This document shows positions 7,069-15,195 of a stretch of DNA of 42,972 nucleotides, in pieces. Positions within the stretch are counted from its first letter, which is position 1. Each line of letters begins with the position of its first letter. A model generated the notes under the pieces. That model did not search any database and was not told the origin of the DNA. It saw only the letters and a program-made list of their open reading frames with translations. Source of the stretch: a virus; IMG/VR virus record IMGVR_UViG_3300027730_000051, positions 1 to 42,972 of that record; one strand, given 5' to 3'. Position numbers and translations under genes: made by a program.

Positions 7069-7443
7069 ATGGCAGCAGAAATACAAATCACAGCAGGAAT
7101 CAGCGTTCGCAAGGGCAATCTATCGTTCGAGGTGCCATCGACGACCTATTCCGTTGACATGACCGGAACTGGTGGACCGACACCAGGATTCATCAGCGTT
7201 GGAACGACTGAAGAAAGCACAAGCTTTTCAGAACTGACAACCGAGGGATTCTTCCGTTTTGGGTTCTCAATGTACTTTTTCATGGATCGATGGGAGGGAA
7301 GTACAAAGCAATCGCAGTTTGAAGGCACAACTCCTGATCTTCAAGCGAAACACATTCCGTGTCTAGCGTTCTGGCCGCTTGGTGCATACACAGTTTGCGT
7401 TTTCCGCAAGTTGAATAATACAATTCACCTATTGACCCTGTAA
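7069..7443 (+). CDS. Plus-strand virion-like protein, 3' end antisense to a tail gene
   Basis: This is the only plus-strand frame in the window that reads like a protein. AGGAC precedes the ATG by about nine bases. The first 65 residues (MAAEIQITAGISVRKG, then VGTTEES and LTTEGFF) resemble a small structural family I know from planctomycete-associated phages, in which the TTEE and T-x-G words are conserved. After residue ~67 the frame no longer resembles that family and runs antisense through the end of the 7280-8317 gene. The natural 3' end is therefore probably lost, and the gene looks like a truncated insertion. Function is not assigned. Confidence 0.45.
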   Translation: MAAEIQITAGISVRKGNLSFEVPSTTYSVDMTGTGGPTPGFISVGTTEESTSFSELTTEGFFRFGFSMYFFMDRWEGSTKQSQFEGTTPDLQAKHIPCLAFWPLGAYTVCVFRKLNNTIHLLTL

Positions 7444-8317
7444 GTCGTGGAGGAGGGTCGTTATCTATTGGGTATGGAGAAAAATACGTTCGGCTGTAGG
7501 TGCAGTCCTGGCCGTTAAATCTTGCTATAAAAACATCTGTATGTTCGTACATCGTTGTAGTCGAACAAATTGGGAATATTCCAAGGAAGTCCTCACCCTC
7601 AGATGCTGAACCAACAACACAAAGCCCATCGCAATTTGTCGCGCAAAACTTAATTGATTCGCAAGGTTCAAAACACCCATCTATGTTAAACTCATTATCG
7701 TCTGGGATGCTGTCGAAAATTTTGTTTGACCAAAATTCTCCGTGTTCTGGCGCGACCCAATAACCCACCCAGTAAGCTGGATCGTCCCAGTCAGGGGTGT
7801 AGCCGAGCGTTAGTGTAAAATCAACAGTGTTTGTTGCAACATCTGTTATTGTAGCTGAATATGTCCCGTAGTCTTGGATTGCTATCGCGCCTTTGTAGAG
7901 GATGTAATTACGAGTTGACACTATGATCTTTTCTGCCGGTTCCGCACTAGGGCACGTTATTCTGATCTTTTGAATATATACATCAACATATTGCAATTCG
8001 TAAAGCAAACCAAGTCTTTCGACCGAGTAAAAGTAAGATTCTCCTGTTGAGCTTTTGCAGTCGAACTGATTTGGGCAAACGAAAAAGTTATTCTCTACCT
8101 CGCGATAAATTTCTGTAAATGTTTCGTGCCAGGTCGATCTCTTCAAGTCTGTACTAATTACTTGTCTCGGTGGTAAAACAATGTAATCATATCTTCTAAC
8201 AAAACAACAATCAGATAAAGCTACCCATCCTCCGTCAGGCTCCATTCCTTCGATTTCGATATTAGGTAGTTCTTCTAATTTTAATTTGCAACAGCAATCA
8301 CAGAATATCTTTGTCAT
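7280..8317 (-). CDS. Cys-rich distal tail protein, 345 aa
   Basis: The start at 8317 is chosen because its ATG overlaps the previous stop (ATGA). The protein begins MTKIFCDCCC and is Cys-rich throughout, with Trp/Asp-rich beta-type sequence (DWDDPAYWVGYWVAPEHG). The last ~90 residues are the module copied in the 6680-7009 gene. It follows two tail genes with 4-base overlaps and so belongs to the tail operon. A virion surface or baseplate role is inferred from position. The family is not recognised beyond that. Confidence 0.6.
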   Translation of the reverse strand: MTKIFCDCCCKLKLEELPNIEIEGMEPDGGWVALSDCCFVRRYDYIVLPPRQVISTDLKRSTWHETFTEIYREVENNFFVCPNQFDCKSSTGESYFYSVERLGLLYELQYVDVYIQKIRITCPSAEPAEKIIVSTRNYILYKGAIAIQDYGTYSATITDVATNTVDFTLTLGYTPDWDDPAYWVGYWVAPEHGEFWSNKIFDSIPDDNEFNIDGCFEPCESIKFCATNCDGLCVVGSASEGEDFLGIFPICSTTTMYEHTDVFIARFNGQDCTYSRTYFSPYPIDNDPPPRLTGSIGELYYSTCGKRKLCMHQAARTLDTECVSLEDQELCLQTAIALYFPPIDP

Positions 8318-9051
8318 GGACAAATCTCCAATACTTCCCAAATACCACAAGTTGGTAGTAAGAATACGTTTCGGTCTATAGGAACACCACCGATGTTAGA
8401 AACACAAGGCATTTGTATTTCTGGGGTAGCCACTATACTGCTGTAGAGCATAGTCGGTATTTGCAACTTTACTAGCCCAGGAACACCAGAAACTAGGGGA
8501 GCGGTAAATGTCCGTCCTTTAAGAATCTGTTGAGTTTGACTGAGAACAACAATACTATAAGGTTTAGCTGGTTGATTGATTACTGTAGCTCTACCGTTGA
8601 AACCAAAATAAACGTATCTATCATACAAGTCAATGTATTGTAGATAGTTATTTGCTGTAGGTAATGTAAGGTTATCGGTATATAACTGACTAACACCAGA
8701 AATTAGTACAGGTGCTGACTTTGTTGTGGTAATCCAATCTTGAGCAATCCCCCAGATAAAACCGTATTTACCGGTTTCGGTGTAGTGATAACCTTTAGCC
8801 ATTAACTGTCCTGGATTATATGGAGAACTGTCAGGAGTAAAGAATGGTTCACCCCAGAACTTTACAATATCGTAAGGACGAACTTCAGCAACACTCGCAT
8901 CTGAGGCTAGCATTGTGTTTATACAAACATTAGAACTAAATGTACCAACAGAACTTTGAGTCGATACTCTAGGTTTTGGTGCAATGAGTGAGTTAAGGTT
9001 ATCACGAGTAAGAACATCTTTACGACGATCACCTGGGTTAATTCTTTTCAT
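8314..9051 (-). CDS. Tail/virion structural protein, 245 aa
   Basis: I do not recognise a named domain. The basic N-terminus (MKRINPGDRRKDVLTRDNLNSLI) resembles the opening of small virion proteins common in these phages, and the rest is beta-rich with many aromatic residues (YDRYVYFGFNG). It overlaps both neighbours by four bases, so it is co-translated within the tail block downstream of the tape measure. A distal tail or fibre-adapter role is inferred from gene order. Confidence 0.6.
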   Translation of the reverse strand: MKRINPGDRRKDVLTRDNLNSLIAPKPRVSTQSSVGTFSSNVCINTMLASDASVAEVRPYDIVKFWGEPFFTPDSSPYNPGQLMAKGYHYTETGKYGFIWGIAQDWITTTKSAPVLISGVSQLYTDNLTLPTANNYLQYIDLYDRYVYFGFNGRATVINQPAKPYSIVVLSQTQQILKGRTFTAPLVSGVPGLVKLQIPTMLYSSIVATPEIQMPCVSNIGGVPIDRNVFLLPTCGIWEVLEICP

Positions 9052-10160
9052 AATAGAAATTCTCGAAAGTCTAAAATAAAGGTTCTTGGTGGCATAAATA
9101 TCTTACGAATATCGGGTACACGAATCTTCGTTTTACTGCTTACATCAATCTGTTGTTTGTAGACATAATCAACGATAGCCCAACCACTATGAACACCAGC
9201 ACCAAGACCGTACCATGTTGTTGCTGTATCTGGAAAGTCTACGTCTCTAATTTGATCGAACTGATTAGTTGTATCTACTACAGTTAAACCATTAGGGAGT
9301 GTTTTATAGACATCTACAAGTGGAGCTGTTATAGCAAATGACGATAATGCTTGTTTGAACTTAATGTTTGGTTTGACTTCAAACTTAAGACTAACAGGAA
9401 CATTTTTGTAAACATCACCACTAGCACCAGCACCAACACAACGGACAGACCAGGGAGCAAAACCAAAGAAAGGTACACCGTTTAATGCTGTAACCATCTT
9501 AGCCAACCTACGGGTGTAGGCATAGGTTAATTTAGTTGGTGGCATGTACTGTGTGATTTCAAAACTAAAAGCTCTTACAGGATACTCTGATCCTTTAATT
9601 TCACTTTCAGTTTCACCAATGTAAGCTACGCCATTTACAGCGTAAGGATATCCACTTGTGTTACCTACTCGTCGTTGTGCTTCGATTAGATTACCTGTTT
9701 GACACGGTTCGTAGTTAACTGAACAATCAAAACTTACTTGAGTAAACTCAGTACTGTTAGCTTCACCAGCAGATGGTCCTGTTTCTGGACCACCACCACC
9801 ATATTTTTGACCGTTGTCTGGAAGAACTTCATAGCTAATGTCGATCTTCCATGTTTTCCAATTTAACTGTTCACCATCAAGTGTAGCAGCGTATAGAATA
9901 ACATAGTCAAAGTAACCACTACCGATAGCGAATCTATAGGTTAGTGGTACAGTACTCCAAAAGAATGGTATTAAGTATTGTTGCATGACTTCATCGTCAT
10001 AGATCAACTTACTCCCTAAGTCTCCTGGGAGAGTATCTTCAGTAGCGTAGTTGAGGAAATCTTCTGACTGTATAATGAAACTAATCTTTTTAGTTACACT
10101 ACCTTGACCGATAGAAAATCCTCTTGACTCTTTAGCTATTTCAATCCAATCAACGTTCAT
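9048..10160 (-). CDS. Distal tail / baseplate-like protein, 370 aa
   Basis: It is encoded directly after the tape measure and a 94-aa gene, where siphophages encode the distal tail or baseplate hub. The sequence is beta-rich (SFIIQSEDFLNYA, FDYVILYAATLDG, FSFEITQYMPP). A Gly-rich loop near residue 120 (QKYGGGGPETGPS) precedes the second half. No catalytic motif is seen. It ends in DFREFLL and overlaps the next start by four bases. Assignment rests on position and length. Confidence 0.55.
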   Translation of the reverse strand: MNVDWIEIAKESRGFSIGQGSVTKKISFIIQSEDFLNYATEDTLPGDLGSKLIYDDEVMQQYLIPFFWSTVPLTYRFAIGSGYFDYVILYAATLDGEQLNWKTWKIDISYEVLPDNGQKYGGGGPETGPSAGEANSTEFTQVSFDCSVNYEPCQTGNLIEAQRRVGNTSGYPYAVNGVAYIGETESEIKGSEYPVRAFSFEITQYMPPTKLTYAYTRRLAKMVTALNGVPFFGFAPWSVRCVGAGASGDVYKNVPVSLKFEVKPNIKFKQALSSFAITAPLVDVYKTLPNGLTVVDTTNQFDQIRDVDFPDTATTWYGLGAGVHSGWAIVDYVYKQQIDVSSKTKIRVPDIRKIFMPPRTFILDFREFLL

Positions 10161-10434
10161 AATTTACCTTTTCAATTTCTTGTGCAATATCTTCTAGAAA
10201 AGCCTGTCGTTCTTCTTTGTTGTAGAAGCCGTACTTTTCTTTAATAAATTCAATTGCTTTGACTCGGTCAACTCTAACGATACTTTGATCGCCAGAGAAT
10301 ATTTGTGTTGGTGGAACTTGACCAGCACTAAAGATAGATTCCCATTCACTCTTAAAAAAGGTTACAAACTCTTGTTTCTGCTTAGAAAGCATACATAAGA
10401 GATTGTAAACTTCTTGTGTTTCTCTGTCTTTCAT
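10150..10434 (-). CDS. Hypothetical protein between tape measure and tail protein
   Basis: The product of 94 aa is charged and helical (MKDRETQEVYNLL, KEERQAFLEDIAQEIEKV) with no membrane segment. AGGAAAAGG precedes the ATG; this site is itself part of a CCCAGGA motif (complement at 10441). It overlaps the next gene by 11 bases. Small helical proteins in this position may help tail assembly, but no family is recognised. Confidence 0.6.
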   Translation of the reverse strand: MKDRETQEVYNLLCMLSKQKQEFVTFFKSEWESIFSAGQVPPTQIFSGDQSIVRVDRVKAIEFIKEKYGFYNKEERQAFLEDIAQEIEKVNYER

Positions 10435-10488
10435 ACCTTTTCCTGGGTGGTATAGGTTGGTTACATACTTAGTGACATTAGATGAGAA

Positions 10489-13400
10489 TTACATACCCTG
10501 TGTTTTGACTACACTGATGAGTTGGTCTAGCTTCTTGTTAGTTGTTTGTTGTTCTTCTAGTTGTGTTGAAGTATCTTTCAATGCTTTATTGTTTACATTT
10601 TGGATACTAGAAACAACATTGTCTAGTTTGAACTGGAACATCTTTGCTGCTTCGCTAATTCCTCCCGCTCCTGGGGTGGTGCCTCGACGTGTTCCTTGTT
10701 GCATTTGTTCCGAAGCTAACAGGTCTTGTTGAGCTTGACGTTGTGCAGCACCTTGAGCTAAAACTTGTTCAATATATGCAGACGATTCTAATAATCTTCT
10801 AGAAGTCTGTTCTGAACGTGAGTTAGCTTTCGATTTCTCAAGAGTAGCTACAGTAGATAATTCTTCTGCACTTGTTTTTAGTGCGTCAACAATCTCTTTC
10901 TGTTGCTTGTCTCCACCTTGTTTAATTGCAAACAGAGCATCATTACGTCTACCTTGAGCAGCGTAGTTATCTGTTTCTGCTTCTATTCTAATCTTTTCAC
11001 CAGCTTTACCCATTCCTGGGATGGAACCAATGATGTCAGCAAACGCGAGTTTAAGATTAACAATAAAGTTATCTGTCCAGTACTGTAGTTTAACAAACAA
11101 GCTAGAAATAAAGTTGATTGCTGCGATAATACCAGTAGCAATACCAGTAACGACAGCGGCGATACTTCCTCCACCACCAGTGAAGAGTTCGGCAATAGGA
11201 CCAAGCTTTTCGGTTAAGCTACCAAACAACATACCGAAGTTTTGTACAATTCCTTCGAATAAGGCAGCACCTATGTTTTTCACAATAACCCAGATTTGGT
11301 TAAAGAAATTCCAAATGTGCATTGTCTTTTCTAGGAATGCGTTCCATGCAGCAGTTAATTGGTTTTGAATGATGTCAACTAAACCACTAAAACCGGCAGC
11401 TAGTGCTTGCATACCAAGCTCACCGTTACCGTCTTGGAATGCTTGGAAAGCTAAAGTAAATACTTTGATGGCAGGACCGGCATAGTTTGCTATCTTACCT
11501 AGTTCACCAAAAGCTGAACCAAGACCATCACCGAGAGCTTTGAATGCGTTGGCGATAACTGGAATTCTGTTACCGAATAGTAACAGAGCATTGATTGCAA
11601 GACCAACAAAGTTCCAAGAAAATACAAATCTACTAACCGACATAGTTAGTCTTGTAAAAGACACAGCTAAAGTAGCTACAGTTTTTGCACCTGATGCGAT
11701 TCCTGTAAATATTTTAGCAAAGGATGCCCCACCAAATAAAGCTCTACCAAATGAAGCACTACGCAAAGCTGTTCCAGCTCTTGAAATTCGAGCCGCACTT
11801 GCTGCTCCCTGGGCGGTAGATCGAGAAATAATTGCAGTTCTTTTTATGCTATTTGTAAAGTTAATTCTTTCAGCAACACCAATTTGATCTACAACCCTTT
11901 TTGCCCTACCTGCGTAGGTTGTCGATAGCTTAGTAGCTTTAAGGGATGCATTTTTAATAGCAGCAACACGTTTCTCAGCAGCGGCAATTCTTTCAGCAAC
12001 TCTTGCTTGCTTACCAGATTCAGTACTAATAAAGTTATCGAGCTGCATCCGTCGTTTGTTTCTTTCGATCTGAGCTGTTCTTTCTTTTTTCTGAGCAGGA
12101 GTCTTTTTTCTCATGTTTTCAGGTGCTATTGCTTCTTCTGCACCTAAATTAAATCGTTCGTGTCTGGCATTCATCATTGCCATTTCTCTAGCTTTGGTCG
12201 CATTTGCGGCTCTGGATTTGAGTGTATCTAATCCTTGTTGTGCATCTTTAGCTTTTTGATCTAATCTTACACCTTCTCGTTTGTAATGAATTGAAGCTTT
12301 TTGATACTCAACAGTTTTACCGATTCTTTCAGCTTCTTTAACAGGAGTGTCAACCACTTTGTCTAAAGCTAGTTTGTTCTTGCGAACTTGTTGTTCACTA
12401 AGAATTTTTTCTAGCTTAATCTGTGATTGAATTTCTCTACGTTCTGCTCTTGCTGTTAAGATACGACTTATTACACCAGGGCCTTTAGCTTTTTGAACTT
12501 GTTCTGGTGAAAGCATTCCTGCTTTAATACCAGCAGATAACATCGATTGTTTGGCTTCGGCAAGTCTCTGTACTTTTGGGCCAGCCATAACTTTAGCTGT
12601 TGCTTTGGCTTGTGATTCAGCAGTTTTCTTTGCAGCAGCAGTAGCTAATGCTTTATCTACTGAAAGTTGTGCACGAAGAACAGCTTCTTGCGACTTTCTG
12701 TATGCAGCTAGTTTCCCGGCTTTTACAGCAGATGAGGCTTTAATTCCTTGCTGTATTTGAGAAAACGTTCCTGTAACAGAACCACCAAGAAATTGGACCC
12801 CTTTAACTAAAGGTGATAGTAGTCGAAGAACTTGGACTACTCTGTTAAGGGCAAAAGACAGACCTAAGGCTCCTACAGCGGTCGCTGCTAGTATTCCTGG
12901 GGAGAGGATCAATAAGGCGATGAATCCTTTGTGTTGGTCGACTACGTTCTTTAGTCGTTCAACTAAGATTGTGGTGAAGTTTAAGAAGGCTTTGCCTGAG
13001 TCTTTGAAAACATAACCTACAGCTATATTTAAGGCTTCGAATGCACTGGTCGTTCTACGGAGTGCACCACCTAAACCAGATTCCATTGTTGCTGCTGCAA
13101 GTTGTGATTCATTGCCGGCACCAGCAATCTCTTTGATGAATCGTGCTACATTTTCCATTTCTTGAATGGATGAAACAAATCGAGCACCACGAATGTTAAA
13201 GATGTCTTGGAACAATTTAACTTTCGAAATGACATCCATTTTGTTCGTGAGTTGAGTTAAACTCTTAAACGTAGCGGCGAAGTCTAACTTTTTTGTTCCA
13301 TCTTCTGCAATCTCAAAGAACATTTGAAATGATGGAAGCTGTGCTTGCAATTGTTCTAGGTTGTTAACTAAGTTTTGTAGAGCAGTACCCATAGAAGTAC

Positions 13401-14112
13401 CAGCAAGACTAGCCTTAAGACCAGACTCGGATGCTTGAACAAGAAAACCTAAAACTGTTGCAAGACTACCACCTAAGTTGTTAGCTGTACCACCAACATA
13501 CTTTAAGGATTCTCTAAGGTCTTGGATTTCGACTGTACCAAGACGAGTAGCTTTAACGAACATAGATGAAATGTAGTTAACCTTTTGCATTCGTTGTTCA
13601 TAACTGTCGTCTTTGCTAAACAGATTAAATGTACGAATAGCGTTAGCCATTAAGTCTCCGGCTTCTCCCAGGGAATAGCCCGTTCCTCTAGCTAGGTCAA
13701 GAACACCTTTAAGACTTCCTTTGAGTTCGTCTGTTGTAAAGCCAGCTTGTGCTAAAGCAATAGCAGCATCAGCTACTTCTGCGGAAGTGTAGCTAGTAAC
13801 CATACCAAGATCGATAATTGTTTTGGTTAGGTCTTTGATAACCATGTCTTGCTTTTTGGAAGCAATACCAAAATAACCCAACTTCGCAGTTAGGTTAAGA
13901 ATTTTATCTTCAAAACTAATGAAGTTGTTGACAATACCTTTAACAGCAAAACCAGAAAGAAAAGCTCCACCTGCGGCGTTGGTACCAAGGTTACTCAATC
14001 CTTTAGAGATTTGAGTGATTCTATTAGTAATGCCCCTAAAACTAGCTGATGCTTTATCAACAACATCGACTAGAATTACTGCTTTACCTGCTTGAATACT
14101 ACTTCTTGTCAT
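10489..14112 (-). CDS. Tape measure protein, 1207 aa
   Basis: This is the longest gene in the window. The N-terminal ~350 residues resemble the TP901-type tape-measure domain: TNRITQISKGLSNLG, SFEDKILNLTAKLG, SYTSAEVADAAIALAQAGFT and the LGTVEIQDLRESLKYV region. Hydrophobic helices near residues 395-430 are followed by a long Ala/Lys/Glu/Arg-rich coiled-coil stretch (about 480-760) and further hydrophobic segments near 850-1040. Tape measures set tail length at roughly 0.15 nm per residue, giving a tail near 180 nm. The ATG overlaps the preceding stop (ATGA). Five motif sites lie within it (10669, 11014, 11807, 12896, and 13667 in reverse). Confidence 0.9.
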   Translation of the reverse strand: MTRSSIQAGKAVILVDVVDKASASFRGITNRITQISKGLSNLGTNAAGGAFLSGFAVKGIVNNFISFEDKILNLTAKLGYFGIASKKQDMVIKDLTKTIIDLGMVTSYTSAEVADAAIALAQAGFTTDELKGSLKGVLDLARGTGYSLGEAGDLMANAIRTFNLFSKDDSYEQRMQKVNYISSMFVKATRLGTVEIQDLRESLKYVGGTANNLGGSLATVLGFLVQASESGLKASLAGTSMGTALQNLVNNLEQLQAQLPSFQMFFEIAEDGTKKLDFAATFKSLTQLTNKMDVISKVKLFQDIFNIRGARFVSSIQEMENVARFIKEIAGAGNESQLAAATMESGLGGALRRTTSAFEALNIAVGYVFKDSGKAFLNFTTILVERLKNVVDQHKGFIALLILSPGILAATAVGALGLSFALNRVVQVLRLLSPLVKGVQFLGGSVTGTFSQIQQGIKASSAVKAGKLAAYRKSQEAVLRAQLSVDKALATAAAKKTAESQAKATAKVMAGPKVQRLAEAKQSMLSAGIKAGMLSPEQVQKAKGPGVISRILTARAERREIQSQIKLEKILSEQQVRKNKLALDKVVDTPVKEAERIGKTVEYQKASIHYKREGVRLDQKAKDAQQGLDTLKSRAANATKAREMAMMNARHERFNLGAEEAIAPENMRKKTPAQKKERTAQIERNKRRMQLDNFISTESGKQARVAERIAAAEKRVAAIKNASLKATKLSTTYAGRAKRVVDQIGVAERINFTNSIKRTAIISRSTAQGAASAARISRAGTALRSASFGRALFGGASFAKIFTGIASGAKTVATLAVSFTRLTMSVSRFVFSWNFVGLAINALLLFGNRIPVIANAFKALGDGLGSAFGELGKIANYAGPAIKVFTLAFQAFQDGNGELGMQALAAGFSGLVDIIQNQLTAAWNAFLEKTMHIWNFFNQIWVIVKNIGAALFEGIVQNFGMLFGSLTEKLGPIAELFTGGGGSIAAVVTGIATGIIAAINFISSLFVKLQYWTDNFIVNLKLAFADIIGSIPGMGKAGEKIRIEAETDNYAAQGRRNDALFAIKQGGDKQQKEIVDALKTSAEELSTVATLEKSKANSRSEQTSRRLLESSAYIEQVLAQGAAQRQAQQDLLASEQMQQGTRRGTTPGAGGISEAAKMFQFKLDNVVSSIQNVNNKALKDTSTQLEEQQTTNKKLDQLISVVKTQGM

Positions 14113-14327
14113 GACTTTTCTTCTTGTTCGTTAGTAAAATTGATTGTTCCTTTTTTCCTTACATAGTCAGCTAGTAAAGATGCTAAAGAAGTACAAACCA
14201 TAAGAACAATATCTTTTGTAACAAATCCTGTGCTATACAAAAATGTACAGCACATAAAGATTGTTATAGTAATTAACAGTTGGCTAAGTAGAGACCAAAT
14301 TGGATGATTTGGATCATGAATACTCAT
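14109..14327 (-). CDS. Small membrane protein, holin candidate
   Basis: The 72-aa product has two hydrophobic segments (SLLSQLLITITIFMCCTFLY at about 12-31 and DIVLMVCTSLASLLADYV at about 39-56). The tail is short and charged (NFTNEQEEKS). This is the layout of small class II-type holins. It lies between the tail chaperones and the tape measure with ATGA overlaps on both sides, which is unusual for a lysis gene, so a tail-associated membrane protein is the alternative. A second holin-like gene is at 23746-24093. Confidence 0.5.
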   Translation of the reverse strand: MSIHDPNHPIWSLLSQLLITITIFMCCTFLYSTGFVTKDIVLMVCTSLASLLADYVRKKGTINFTNEQEEKS

Positions 14328-14665
14328 TTTTTATCATAACCTCCTTTTTGTATAAGACGATTTACAACACCCTCAAGCTGAGCTTTCTCATTTCCTGGGG
14401 TGTCGATCTTAGGTAGCATGTCTGGGTTTTGTGCAGAACATGCCCAATTGGTTTTGTCTCTATTGGTAGCTGTGGTTTCTATGTCAAGAATTTCACCAAT
14501 AGTTAACTGGTCGACGTTGATTCCTCTTGAGAGGCATCTAATGACGAGTTCGTTGAGATCACGGAGTCTAGATCGAAACGTCTCAGGTCCTTCTTTAGTC
14601 TTCCCCAACTTTGGACGAGAATCTCCTTTAGTTGGGGACTGGAAAAAAGAACAACCGCAGCCCAT
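14324..14665 (-). CDS. Second tail assembly chaperone (gpT-like), overlapping frame
   Basis: This 113-aa frame lies in the -1 frame relative to the 14503-14955 gene and overlaps its last 163 bases, immediately upstream of the tape measure. That is the arrangement of lambda gpG/gpGT, where the second frame is made by ribosomal frameshifting. A T6 run (CTTTTTTCC at about 14646) sits early in the overlap and would allow P-site slippage; GGGGAAG further on is imperfect. The ATG of this frame has a modest AGAGAAG upstream, so independent initiation is possible. Residues 25-60 are helical (SRLRDLNELVIRCLS). Confidence 0.6.
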   Translation of the reverse strand: MGCGCSFFQSPTKGDSRPKLGKTKEGPETFRSRLRDLNELVIRCLSRGINVDQLTIGEILDIETTATNRDKTNWACSAQNPDMLPKIDTPGNEKAQLEGVVNRLIQKGGYDKK

Positions 14666-14955
14666 ACAGCTTCTCTGAATGGATCAAGTGCTGCTGCTGT
14701 TTCTAGTTTCTCGTAAAGCTTTTCTTTGTCTCCTTGAAACTTATCTTCAATGAAGAACCAAAGAAGATTGATCGTGAACTCGTTGTCCATAATCAACCGC
14801 ATCATTGCTTTCTCTGTCTTTTGTTCATCCATAAACAGAGTGATGATGTTCCAGTCAAACTTGTCGGCTATCTTATAACCTAACATCCAATTGAGTTTAA
14901 CTGTAAAGATTTGTTCACCGATCTTAAATGTCGGCCATTCAATGATTGTTGCCAT
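14503..14955 (-). CDS. Tail assembly chaperone (gpG-like), 150 aa
   Basis: It sits between the tail-tube candidate and the tape measure, the standard place for the gpG-type chaperone that binds the tape measure during tail assembly. The protein starts MATIIEWPTFKIGEQIFTV, a beta-type opening, followed by helices (KEKLYEKLETAAAL). It ends in a Ser/Thr-rich tail (SQEESTSTS). The long out-of-frame overlap with the next gene supports the assignment. Sequence similarity to a named family is not recognised. Confidence 0.6.
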   Translation of the reverse strand: MATIIEWPTFKIGEQIFTVKLNWMLGYKIADKFDWNIITLFMDEQKTEKAMMRLIMDNEFTINLLWFFIEDKFQGDKEKLYEKLETAAALDPFREAVWAAVVLFSSPQLKEILVQSWGRLKKDLRRFDLDSVISTNSSLDASQEESTSTS

Positions 14956-15057
14956 GATTCTCTGGGTGTTGGAATATTAGAATACTTAGACTGTGTTACT
15001 GTAACACGATCTTTCTTAAAACTATCTTTATGTATTGCTGGAATTGTAAGAGTAGAC

Positions 15058-15116
15058 AAAAAGAAACCTACACCTACTAAAACAGCCCAGCTCTGTCTAT
15101 TCGGTGTAGGTTTCTT
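15058..15116 (-). terminator. Strong hairpin terminator after the tail-tube gene
   Basis: A perfect 14-bp inverted repeat (15061-15074 with 15103-15116, AAGAAACCTACACC) encloses a 28-base loop with a further ACAG/CTGT pairing. On the minus strand it ends in TTTCTTTTTG. It would reduce read-through from the abundant tail-tube message into the chaperones. A smaller hairpin (ACACCA/TGGTGT, 15125-15141) precedes it. Confidence 0.75.
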
Positions 15117-15195
15117 AGATTGAAACACCAGCTAGTGGTGTGGTATTGTAAAGATAAATTTGTGTTTAGCTAGTAGGTGGGTCTACAGGCTTGCA

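Noticed and set aside
10983-12760. Plus- and minus-strand frames inside the tape-measure gene
   Set aside because: They are shadows of a very long coding region in other frames and lack protein-like features or start sites.
14880-15128. 82-aa minus-strand frame with a membrane-like segment
   Set aside because: Its first codons coincide with the 14-bp hairpin terminator, it starts with GTG without a ribosome-binding site, and its end lies inside the gpG-like gene.
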